From NCBI GenBank assembly GCA_023436065.1, contig JAEZKU010000053.1:1-40026 (forward strand): DNA of 40,026 nt, given 5' to 3'. The notes beneath the pieces are model-generated. The model did not search any database. It was not told the origin of the DNA and saw nothing but the letters and a program-made list of their open reading frames with translations. The first letter of the stretch is position 1, and every line of letters begins with the position of its first letter. Position numbers and translations under genes: made by a program. The DNA is from Bacillota bacterium (GTDB lineage Bacteria; Bacillota; Clostridia; Lachnospirales; Lachnospiraceae). Below, piece by piece: positions 7,848 through 15,152 of the stretch.

Positions 7848-7876
7848 ATGGTAGCACTTGGTTAAATATTTGTCAA
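7848..7876 (-). promoter_or_regulatory. Promoter of the TM1266/ABC transporter operon
   Basis: On the minus strand TTGACA (7871-7876) is followed after 17 nt by TACCAT (7848-7853). The -35 is perfect and the -10 matches four of six positions. Confidence 0.6.
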
Positions 7877-7891
7877 GCATTGGGCTCTCTG

Positions 7892-8581
7892 TCAGACCTT
7901 GAAGCGGTATCCTACACCCCAGATGGTCTCGATATATTGTGGCTTTGATGTATTATATTCAATCTTCTCGCGAATTTTCTTAATGTGAACAGTTACGGTA
8001 GCGATATCCCCGACTGATTCCATATCCCAAATATCTCGGAAAAGCTCATCCTTTGTAAACACTCTGTTCGGATTCTGAGCAAGAAAGGATAGCAAATCAA
8101 ATTCCTTTGTCGTGAAGATCTTCTCTTCCCCGTTAAGAAATACTCTTCGTGCAGTCTTATCAATCTTCAGACCCCGGATTTCGATGATCTCGTTTTCTTT
8201 GGCACCGGACCCAATCAGTCTCTCATACCTGGATAAATGAGCCTTAACTCTCGCAACAAGCTCACTGGGACTGAAGGGCTTGGTCATATAGTCATCCGCA
8301 CCTAAGCCGAGTCCTCTGATTTTATCAATGTCATCCTTCTTGGCAGAGACCATGATAATGGGGGTGTTCTTCGCCTCCCTGACCCTCTTGCAGATTTCAA
8401 AGCCATCCAGTCCGGGGAGCATCAGATCCAATATGATCAGATCAAATTCCTCTGAAAGCGCTCTTCTAACTCCGGTGTTTCCATCCGTTTCGACCTCCAC
8501 TTCAAAACCGCTTAATTCGAGATAATCCTTTTCCAGCTCTGCTATTGCGACCTCATCCTCAACGATTAATAATCTGCTCAT
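7892..8581 (-). CDS. OmpR/PhoB-family response regulator
   Basis: A cytoplasmic two-component regulator of 229 aa. The receiver domain (1-115) has the acidic pocket VEDE, phospho-acceptor Asp52 in LIILDLMLPG, the conserved Ser/Thr and the MTKPFSPSEL lysine. The C-terminal winged helix (about 130-229) contains LTTKEFDLL-like FTTKEFDLLSFLAQNPNRVFT, a recognition helix region DIATVTVHIKKIREKIE, and the ending YIETIWGVGYRFKV. It overlaps the kinase gene upstream by four bases (ATGA), so the pair is translationally coupled. The target genes are not identifiable here; there is no obvious resistance or transport partner beside it. Confidence 0.95.
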   Translation of the reverse strand: MSRLLIVEDEVAIAELEKDYLELSGFEVEVETDGNTGVRRALSEEFDLIILDLMLPGLDGFEICKRVREAKNTPIIMVSAKKDDIDKIRGLGLGADDYMTKPFSPSELVARVKAHLSRYERLIGSGAKENEIIEIRGLKIDKTARRVFLNGEEKIFTTKEFDLLSFLAQNPNRVFTKDELFRDIWDMESVGDIATVTVHIKKIREKIEYNTSKPQYIETIWGVGYRFKV

Positions 8582-10068
8582 GAATTAGCTCCTTTCACAT
8601 TCTTTTTCAACGTAAAGAAAATGGTTGTTCCCACTCCCAGACCACTCTCCGCCCATATCTTACCGGAATGATCCTCGATGATCTTTTTCGAAATTGCCAA
8701 TCCTAAGCCGCTTCCGCCCTTCTTAGAATTTCTGGAGGCATCCGCCCGGAAGAACCGATCGAAGATAAACGGGATATCCGCCTTGGGAATACCACTCCCA
8801 TTGTCCTCGATCTCTACCTGTACATAGGACCCCATATCCAAAAGCCGTATCTGAAGAATCCCATGGCGTTTATCCATATATTTGAATGAATTGCCTACGA
8901 TATTATTAATGACTCGCTTTAATTGCTCCGCATCGGCAATCACCGTGGTACCCGAATCAATTTCATTATAATATTGGACCTCTATGTTCTTCATCTCAAG
9001 ATCCAGACTGATCTCTTCCACACAGTCATCAAAGTATTCTCTGATATTAATGTCCTTAAAGGTATAAGGAATCGTATTGCTGTCGATCTTGGCATAGAAG
9101 GAAAGCTCGTCCACCAGTGTTGACATATCCTTTGCTTTACTCAGGATTGTCTGCAGATATTTCGACTGTCTGTCCGGTGTATCTGCTACCCCATCCTTCA
9201 AGCCCTCTGCATAACCCTGGATTGCTGTTAAGGGTGTCTTTAAATCATGTGAAATATTGCTGATGAGGTCTTTCATATCCTCTTCGTACCTTAAACGGTT
9301 ATCAATCAATTCCTTCAGGCGGGTCCGCATGTCCTCAAAATCCTCACAGAGCTGTCCGATCTCATCCCCGGCCACTTTCTCAAGTGAGTATTCCAAATCA
9401 CCCTCCTTGATCCGGTTCATTCCGGCTCTTAAGATGTTCAACGGTCTGAGTATACTCTGATAGATCCACAGCATCAGAATAACAGCGGTAAAGATCCAGA
9501 TAAATAGAAATGCCGCCGCACACTGGTTCATGACTGCTTTGATCTGGGGAAAAAGGGTGTCCATATCTGTAATTACGAAGGCAGTCCCTTCTGATCCGTC
9601 GGAATACATAAAGTTTTGTGCTTTAATCAGAAATGGTATCTTACCACCGACATATAAGCCTCCGTCCACTATCGTATTGCTTGCGTCATAATGCTGCAGA
9701 CTTGGTTTCACATCTTCGAAATGTTCCCGGCTCCCAATATAGACGAATTCCTCTCCTTTTCGCATTACGATAAAAGAGTATTTTTTATGAAGCTCCTCAT
9801 TCAGATGATCAATATAATCCGCATCCTCGAGCCTCTTGGGATTCCTAAGTGCCGCCAGCTTAATCTCGTTATAGGTCGCACGGGACAGACGGTTCAGGAT
9901 TTGGACCGGATTCAATAACATCGTAGTTGAATCTGCCTCCACATCGTAGGATTCCTTGAAGTTATTCATCTGCATGCTTACGATCGTGCCTGCCGCTACT
10001 GCCAGAAGCAGGAGAGGAAACGCAATCAATATAAAAAATGCCGTAAGAATCCGATTCTTAAGTTTCAA
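8578..10068 (-). CDS. Membrane sensor histidine kinase
   Basis: A 496-aa kinase with transmembrane helix 1 (about 8-30), an extracellular sensor region of about 150 residues, helix 2 (about 183-206), HAMP (about 207-260), HisKA with phospho-accepting His274 in ISNISHDLKTPLTAI, then the HATPase domain with N box NNIVGNSFKY, G1 DNGSGIP, F box FDRFFRADASRN and G2 GGSGLGLAISKKII. The start is TTG at 10068, preceded by GGTGAG at suitable spacing. It is coupled to the response regulator gene by an ATGA overlap. The signal is unknown. Confidence 0.95.
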   Translation of the reverse strand: MKLKNRILTAFFILIAFPLLLLAVAAGTIVSMQMNNFKESYDVEADSTTMLLNPVQILNRLSRATYNEIKLAALRNPKRLEDADYIDHLNEELHKKYSFIVMRKGEEFVYIGSREHFEDVKPSLQHYDASNTIVDGGLYVGGKIPFLIKAQNFMYSDGSEGTAFVITDMDTLFPQIKAVMNQCAAAFLFIWIFTAVILMLWIYQSILRPLNILRAGMNRIKEGDLEYSLEKVAGDEIGQLCEDFEDMRTRLKELIDNRLRYEEDMKDLISNISHDLKTPLTAIQGYAEGLKDGVADTPDRQSKYLQTILSKAKDMSTLVDELSFYAKIDSNTIPYTFKDINIREYFDDCVEEISLDLEMKNIEVQYYNEIDSGTTVIADAEQLKRVINNIVGNSFKYMDKRHGILQIRLLDMGSYVQVEIEDNGSGIPKADIPFIFDRFFRADASRNSKKGGSGLGLAISKKIIEDHSGKIWAESGLGVGTTIFFTLKKNVKGANS

Positions 10069-10105
10069 ATATTCTCACCCAATCCTTCATATTTCGTCTG
10101 ATATC

Positions 10106-10111
10106 AGTATA
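10106..10111 (-). promoter_or_regulatory. Likely extended -10 promoter of the two-component operon
   Basis: On the minus strand TGATATACT provides an extended -10 (TG-N-TATACT) about 40 nt before the kinase start. No good -35 is at the ideal spacing; TTGTGC is 19 nt away. Confidence 0.45.
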
Positions 10112-10236
10112 TCACGTTCTTTTCTAATTTGCACAAGTTCAATTGTAAATATAAATGTATTTTAGTTCTAATCCTTCCCCTCTATTATAAAAGAATAAAT
10201 CAAATTATACTACCATGAAAACATACCTAAGAAACA

Positions 10237-10276
10237 GAAAGGTTGCTGCAAGTTCATTCTTCTGCAGCAACCTTTC
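10237..10276 (-). terminator. Terminator of metK
   Basis: A perfect 14-bp stem GAAAGGTTGCTGCA/TGCAGCAACCTTTC with a 12-nt loop lies downstream of metK. T-rich sequence follows on both strands, so it could work in either direction. Confidence 0.8.
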
Positions 10277-10305
10277 TTCTATCTTTTGTTTTGTGAATCA
10301 GACGC

Positions 10306-11496
10306 TTAAGCCAGATACTGCTTGAGTGTCTCTGCCTTATCAGTACGCTCCCAAGGAAGATTCAGATCCAGTCTTCCAAAGTGACCATATGCAGCAGTCT
10401 GCTTATAAATCGGTTTTCTTAAGTCGAGCATCTTGATAATTCCCGCAGGGCGCAGATCAAAATGCTTACGTATGATTGTCACCAGCTCTTCATCGGAAAG
10501 CTTCCCTGTTCCAAAGGTGTCCAGCATGATGGAAGTGGGCTCCGCAACACCAATGGCATAGGATACCTGAATTTCCATACGGTCTGCCAGTCCGGCAGCT
10601 ACGATATTCTTTGCTACATAACGGGCAGCATAAGAAGCGGAACGGTCTACCTTCGTACAGTCCTTACCGGAGAAGGCACCGCCGCCATGTCTTGCGTAAC
10701 CGCCGTAGGTATCAACGATAATCTTTCTTCCTGTCAATCCGCTGTCACCATTCGGTCCACCTATGACAAAACGTCCGGTAGGATTAATGAAGAACTTTGT
10801 TTTCTCATCCACGAGCTCCTGAGGAAGCACCGGTTCAAGAACGTATTTTTTTACATCCTTACGAAGCTGTTCAATACTGATATTATCATCATGCTGTGTT
10901 GATAATACAACTGCATTCAGATGAATCGGCTTACCCTCCGCGTCATATTCCACGGTAACCTGTGATTTGCCGTCAGGACGAAGATACTTAAGAGTCCCAT
11001 CTTTTCTGATCTTCGTAAGCTGCTTTGTCAGTTTATGTGCCAGGGAGATCGGATAAGGCATATACTCCTCTGTTTCATTGGTAGCGTAGCCGAACATCAT
11101 ACCCTGGTCGCCCGCTCCGATTTTAGAGAGCTCCTCATCGTCTGTCGTATGCTCCTTCACTTCCAGAGCAGCATCGACACCCATAGCAATATCCTTGGAC
11201 TGTTCGTCCAGGGCTACAATCACTCCGCAGGTATTGGCGTCAAAGCCGTACTCAGAATGATCGTACCCGATTTCGCGGATGGTATCTCTGGCGATCTTCT
11301 GTATATCAACATAACCTTCTGTCGTAATCTCACCCATAACCAATACCAAGCCAGTCGTGATAGCGGTTTCACATGCGACACGGCTCATAGGGTCTTGTTC
11401 CAATAAAGCATCCAGGACTGCATCGGAAATCTGATCACAGATTTTATCCGGATGGCCTTCGGTTACTGATTCAGATGTAAATAATCTTTTCTGCAT
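10306..11496 (-). CDS. metK: S-adenosylmethionine synthetase
   Basis: Makes S-adenosylmethionine from methionine and ATP in the cytoplasm. The sequence is full length (396 aa) and shows family signatures: FTSESVTEGHPDKICDQISDAVLD, GAGDQGMMFGYATNE, GGGAFSGKDCTKVDRSA (P-loop-like, KDxxKVDRS), and a C-terminal YGHFGR. The ATG at 11496 has GGAGG five nucleotides upstream; the open frame runs four codons further. A SAM-I riboswitch and terminator precede it, which is feedback control by the enzyme's own product. Confidence 0.98.
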   Translation of the reverse strand: MQKRLFTSESVTEGHPDKICDQISDAVLDALLEQDPMSRVACETAITTGLVLVMGEITTEGYVDIQKIARDTIREIGYDHSEYGFDANTCGVIVALDEQSKDIAMGVDAALEVKEHTTDDEELSKIGAGDQGMMFGYATNETEEYMPYPISLAHKLTKQLTKIRKDGTLKYLRPDGKSQVTVEYDAEGKPIHLNAVVLSTQHDDNISIEQLRKDVKKYVLEPVLPQELVDEKTKFFINPTGRFVIGGPNGDSGLTGRKIIVDTYGGYARHGGGAFSGKDCTKVDRSASYAARYVAKNIVAAGLADRMEIQVSYAIGVAEPTSIMLDTFGTGKLSDEELVTIIRKHFDLRPAGIIKMLDLRKPIYKQTAAYGHFGRLDLNLPWERTDKAETLKQYLA

Positions 11497-11537
11497 AATA
11501 GCCTCCATTCTACCGCAAAGCGGTCGGTCTTGTAAAA

Positions 11538-11569
11538 GTAAAAAAATAAGTCCGCAATAATGCGGACTT
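11538..11569 (-). terminator. Riboswitch-controlled terminator ahead of metK
   Basis: On the minus strand AAGTCCGCA/TGCGGACTT forms a perfect 9-bp stem with loop TTAT, followed by ATTTTTTT. It is the expression platform of the SAM riboswitch. Confidence 0.88.
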
Positions 11570-11590
11570 GATACCTAGGTTCATCAAATC

Positions 11591-11687
11591 CTCTTATTGT
11601 TCGATTGCTCGCTCAGGTTGGCACCTTCCGTCTAAGGGGTTGCCGTGACTTCATAGAGCCTTTACTCTCCGTCACTCTGAATAAGAG
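11591..11687 (-). promoter_or_regulatory. SAM-I (S-box) riboswitch controlling metK
   Basis: The P1 strands CTCTTATT (5') and AATAAGAG (3') close the domain. The RNA reads through the S-box core: CAGAGTGACGGAG, then GGCTCTATGAAGTCACGGCAACC, then GGAAGGTGCCAACC, then GAGCGAGC. This is the canonical SAM-I consensus (GGCNCNATGAAGCC.GGCAACC.GGTGCNAA). SAM binding favours the downstream terminator. Confidence 0.95.
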
Positions 11688-11727
11688 AAATGTGTATCAT
11701 ATTAAATTAATCATACTTGGTATCACT

Positions 11728-11756
11728 AGAATATAACGAAACTGCTACTTCGTCAA
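11728..11756 (-). promoter_or_regulatory. Promoter of the metK transcript
   Basis: On the minus strand TTGACG (11751-11756) and TATTCT (11728-11733) are separated by 17 nt. It is back to back with the HD-GYP promoter. Confidence 0.65.
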
Positions 11757-11785
11757 GCGATATTTTTTCCTAAAAAGGAATATAT

Positions 11786-11814
11786 TTGACTTTCTTCCTT
11801 AAAATCTTTATACT
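11786..11814 (+). promoter_or_regulatory. Promoter of the HD-GYP gene
   Basis: TTGACT (11786-11791) and TATACT (11809-11814) are separated by 17 nt. The metK -35 box is only 30 nt away on the other strand. Confidence 0.7.
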
Positions 11815-11863
11815 ATTAATAGAAATATTGATCGAATCACAGTGTAAATAACGTATCCATCAC

Positions 11864-12991
11864 ATGCAGTGGGAAGGAGTCTATCTGTACCAGCAGATCG
11901 TACATAATATGGAAAAGAAGAAAATACTATTAGCTCAAGCGGTTCCCGGTATGGTTGTCGCAGTAGATATTTTTTCAAGAGATGGGAACCTGATTATTGC
12001 AAGAGATACAACTTTGACCGATAAAAGCATAACCCGCCTGGAGTTTTATTCCATACAGGAGCTTACCATTTACAATATTCCGTACGCCTTTTCACCTGCT
12101 GACTATCAGCAGGAAGAGACTTACATCGAGAAAATCAAAAAAAGTGAATCCTTTTATCGTTTCCACCTGGCTTATCAGAACACTATGGTTGATTTGAGGA
12201 ACTCATTGGACGGGATAATACGTCAGCAGAAGGAAATCGATTCCGATCAGCTTCTGGCTGATGCAACCAAAATATTCGACCAATGTGAATCCAATACTGA
12301 CCTGCTTCATATGCTCCATTGCATCAGGGACTATGATGACAGCACCTATATCCACAGTCTCAATGTGGCATTGATCTGTAATATTATTGGCAAATGGCTT
12401 CATTTTTCATCCGGGGATCTTGAAATTATTACCTTATGCGGTTTACTTCATGACATTGGGAAGCTTGCCATTCCTCAGCAGATCATCCTAAAGCCTGCGA
12501 AATTGACAGTAGAGGAATACAACACCATCAAGACCCACACCATACGCGGCTATAACCTGCTCAAGAATCAGCGTATTGATAACCGGATTAAGCATGCTGC
12601 TTTGATGCACCATGAACGCTGCGACGGCACGGGATATCCCTACGGTTTTCACAGTGAGCAGATTGATCCCTATGCAAAGCTGGTGGCAATTGCCGATGTC
12701 TATGATGCCATGACCTGTGCACGTGTTTATCGTGGACCCTTGTGCCCATTTGAGGTATTATCGATCTTCGAGGCTGAGGGTTATACCAAATATGATCCAA
12801 AGTATATCATGACTTTTTTGGAGGCGATTGCCCAGACCTTCATAAATAATACGGTAAGGCTGAGTAACGAAATGATAGGGGAGGTCGTGCTGATTAATAA
12901 GCTGAATCTGTCGCGGCCTGTGGTTAAGGTCAGCAACCAATTCATTGATTTATCGAAGAATAAAGAATTAATCATCAAAGCCTTTGTATAG
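11864..12991 (+). CDS. HD-GYP domain protein, probable c-di-GMP phosphodiesterase
   Basis: The C-terminal half is an HD-GYP domain: HSLNVALICNIIGKW, catalytic metal pair in LLHDIGKLAIP, and HHERCDGTGYP for the GYP signature. Such domains usually hydrolyse cyclic di-GMP. The N-terminal 130 residues (LLAQAVPGMVVAVDIFSRDGNLIIA...) resemble the DUF3391-type module often preceding HD-GYP. No receiver or membrane segment is seen. The start is uncertain. ATG 11864 and ATG 11909 (MEKKKILL) both lack an SD, whereas GAAGGAG at 11872-11878 is 5 nt before an in-frame CTG at 11885. Confidence 0.92.
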   Translation: MQWEGVYLYQQIVHNMEKKKILLAQAVPGMVVAVDIFSRDGNLIIARDTTLTDKSITRLEFYSIQELTIYNIPYAFSPADYQQEETYIEKIKKSESFYRFHLAYQNTMVDLRNSLDGIIRQQKEIDSDQLLADATKIFDQCESNTDLLHMLHCIRDYDDSTYIHSLNVALICNIIGKWLHFSSGDLEIITLCGLLHDIGKLAIPQQIILKPAKLTVEEYNTIKTHTIRGYNLLKNQRIDNRIKHAALMHHERCDGTGYPYGFHSEQIDPYAKLVAIADVYDAMTCARVYRGPLCPFEVLSIFEAEGYTKYDPKYIMTFLEAIAQTFINNTVRLSNEMIGEVVLINKLNLSRPVVKVSNQFIDLSKNKELIIKAFV

Positions 12992-13001
12992 AACATGAAA
13001 A

Positions 13002-13031
13002 AAGGGATTGTTTCATTTGAAACAGTCCCTT
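13002..13031. terminator. Bidirectional terminator between the HD-GYP gene and murA
   Basis: The arms AAGGGATTGTTTC and GAAACAGTCCCTT pair over 13 positions with one G-U, loop ATTT. There is a six-T run on the minus strand and ATTTTAT on the plus strand, between convergent genes. Confidence 0.88.
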
Positions 13032-13042
13032 ATTTTATATAA

Positions 13043-14341
13043 TCAGCTGACCTTCAACTTAAATTTCTTAATTGCCTTCATATCCGTGGAGTCCACTTTT
13101 ACCATTGCAGCCCCCAGCTGCTGCATCTTACTCTCAAATTTTTCATAACCACGTTCTATGAATTCTATATTCTCTACAATTGTATAACCGTCTGCCATAA
13201 GACCCGCCATGACCAGTGCAACTCCACCTCTTAAATCCGGTGCACTGACACTTGCTCCGGTCAGTCGTTCCACACCCTCAATGATTGCCGTATTACCTTC
13301 AACCTTAATACTGGCTCCCATCCTCGTCAATTCGTCGACATATTTGAAACGGTTTTCAAAAATACTTTCTGTAACGATACTGGTACCCTTCGATACTGCC
13401 AGCAATGTAGTCATCTGAGGCTGCATATCCGTCAGGAAACCCGGATATACCAGGGTCTTGACGTGGGTATTACCGAGACGTTCCCCCGCCATTACATGAA
13501 CCATATCATCAAACTCTTCTACAGTTGCACCGATTTCAATCAGCTTCGCTGTGAAGGCTTCCAGATGCTTTGGAATAACGTTCTTAATCAGGATATCTCC
13601 TTTTGTAGCAGCTGCTGCAAACATAAAGGTTCCTGCTTCGATTTGATCGGGAATAATGGAATATTCACTTCCATGAAGCTTCGGAACACCCTTAATACGA
13701 ATCACATCTGTTCCTGCTCCTTTAATATTCGCTCCCATGCTGTTTAAAAAGTTGGCCACATCGACAACATGAGGTTCTTTGGAGGAGTTTTCAAGAATCG
13801 TCATACCCTCTGCAAGACAAGAAGCAAGCATTACATTAATCGTGGCACCAACACTGGAACAATCGAAATAGATATGACCACCCTTTAATTGTTTTGCATC
13901 GGCACAGATCAGACCATGTTCTATCTTCACCTCAGCTCCAAGTGCTTCAAAGCCTTTGATATGTTGGTCAATCGGTCTGCTTCCGATGTTACAGCCACCG
14001 GGAAGGGCCACCTTACCGCTTTTATACTTTCCGAGCAACGCTCCGATCAGATAATAAGATGCACGTATTTTTCTGACATAATCAAAATCCACATCCACTG
14101 TATTAATCTTGCTTCCATTGATTTTTATTGTATTTCGATTAATACGATCTACCTTGGCGCCAATATCCTCGATCGCCTGCAGTAAAACATCTATATCTCT
14201 GATATCCGGTACATTCTCTATTTTAACAGTCTCGTCAGTCATAATCGCGCCGGCGATAATCCCTAATGCTGCGTTTTTATAACCACTGATCGTTACCTCT
14301 CCAACAAGCGGTCTTCCGCCTTTGATAATATATTGCTCCAT
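13043..14341 (-). CDS. murA: UDP-N-acetylglucosamine 1-carboxyvinyltransferase
   Basis: This enzyme transfers enolpyruvyl from PEP to UDP-GlcNAc, the first committed step of peptidoglycan synthesis. It is full length (432 aa) with the EPSP-synthase-like fold. Visible residues are Lys22 in SGYKNAAL and the fosfomycin-sensitive Cys117 in LPGGCNIGSRP, plus RxS and DLRGG motifs (APDLRGGVALVMAG). The ATG at 14341 has GAGGTG four nucleotides upstream, better than the in-frame TTG at 14353 that lies within the SD. It has its own promoter and is monocistronic. Confidence 0.97.
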   Translation of the reverse strand: MEQYIIKGGRPLVGEVTISGYKNAALGIIAGAIMTDETVKIENVPDIRDIDVLLQAIEDIGAKVDRINRNTIKINGSKINTVDVDFDYVRKIRASYYLIGALLGKYKSGKVALPGGCNIGSRPIDQHIKGFEALGAEVKIEHGLICADAKQLKGGHIYFDCSSVGATINVMLASCLAEGMTILENSSKEPHVVDVANFLNSMGANIKGAGTDVIRIKGVPKLHGSEYSIIPDQIEAGTFMFAAAATKGDILIKNVIPKHLEAFTAKLIEIGATVEEFDDMVHVMAGERLGNTHVKTLVYPGFLTDMQPQMTTLLAVSKGTSIVTESIFENRFKYVDELTRMGASIKVEGNTAIIEGVERLTGASVSAPDLRGGVALVMAGLMADGYTIVENIEFIERGYEKFESKMQQLGAAMVKVDSTDMKAIKKFKLKVS

Positions 14342-14353
14342 CGCACACCTCAA

Positions 14354-14810
14354 TTTAATCGAACTTAAGTTTGTTCAAACTGCATATAAAACAAGTTAAG
14401 ATTTTGTTAAGTTTTTCTTAGCCAATTTGATTATACCACAAAGTGGTGGTTTGTAAATTATTTTTTAAAAAATACCAACTCTATCATCCTTCAGTCCCGG
14501 GCAAAACATTCCGATATTATAGATACATGGCTCCTGCATATGCTGTGAGGTATTTCACTTGCGTACTTTTTATCTACTATTATTTTTAGCTTCTAAGCAC
14601 GAAATATGCGACAAAATATGATAGTTTCGGTGGTAATATGCTTATAAAAATACTATTTTGCATGAATTTTTACAAAATTCAGCACCAACTTATCGAATCA
14701 TATCGCTTCACAGTTGCAGTTTAGGCAATCTATGCTATAATATATTTGTAAAATAGGAACAATCAATATCATACTAATTTACTATGCCAATCATATGGAG
14801 ATGATCATTT
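14354..14810. other. 456-nt intergenic region with two divergent promoters
   Basis: The murA side holds TTTACA (14452-14457), a 16-nt spacer and TATAAT (14430-14435) on the minus strand; the spacer contains the inverted repeat ACCAC-TTT-GTGGT (14435-14447), a possible operator. The other side holds TTGCAG (14714-14719), a 16-nt spacer and TATAAT (14736-14741) for the plus-strand gene. In between is AT-rich sequence in which I see no gene or RNA. Confidence 0.55.
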
Positions 14811-15152
14811 ATGGCTCAGAACTTTATTACAATTGAATCAGTTGAAGGCGGTGTTAATAATCTAGTCAAGCAGAGTCTGAAATTCAAGACAGGTAAATTT
14901 GTCTGGAAGATCAAATTCACTGCTCCGCTTAATCCTGCAACCGTCAATAATCGTAATCTCTATGTTACATCCATGAACCAGGCTCCGCTTCCTACGAACA
15001 TTCGCTATGATTCCATAAATAACTGCATCGAGATCGAACCTCTGGCGCCTTATACAAAAAACGAGTCTTATCTTTTGCATGTTACAACCAATGTGAAATC
15101 AAAGCGTGGGCAGAAGCTCCCAAATGACATAACGATTCAATTTAAGGTATGA
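14811..15152 (+). CDS. Small SbsA Ig-like domain protein
   Basis: A 113-aa protein whose core WKIKFTAPLNPATVNNRNLYV and LAPYTKNESYLLHVTTNVKSKRGQKLPNDITIQFKV match the bacterial Ig-like SbsA fold (Big_5). That domain normally occurs as repeats in secreted surface proteins. Here it stands alone, with no signal peptide, so its location and partner are unclear. GGAGATG precedes the ATG at about 10 nt, and a TTGCAG-16-TATAAT promoter is upstream. The stop codon abuts the convergent gene's stop codon with no gap (TGATCA). Confidence 0.75.
   Translation: MAQNFITIESVEGGVNNLVKQSLKFKTGKFVWKIKFTAPLNPATVNNRNLYVTSMNQAPLPTNIRYDSINNCIEIEPLAPYTKNESYLLHVTTNVKSKRGQKLPNDITIQFKV

Noticed and set aside
10462..10902. 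A 146-codon plus-strand ORF inside metK
   Set aside because: It is antisense to a certain essential gene, with no SD and no protein-like sequence.
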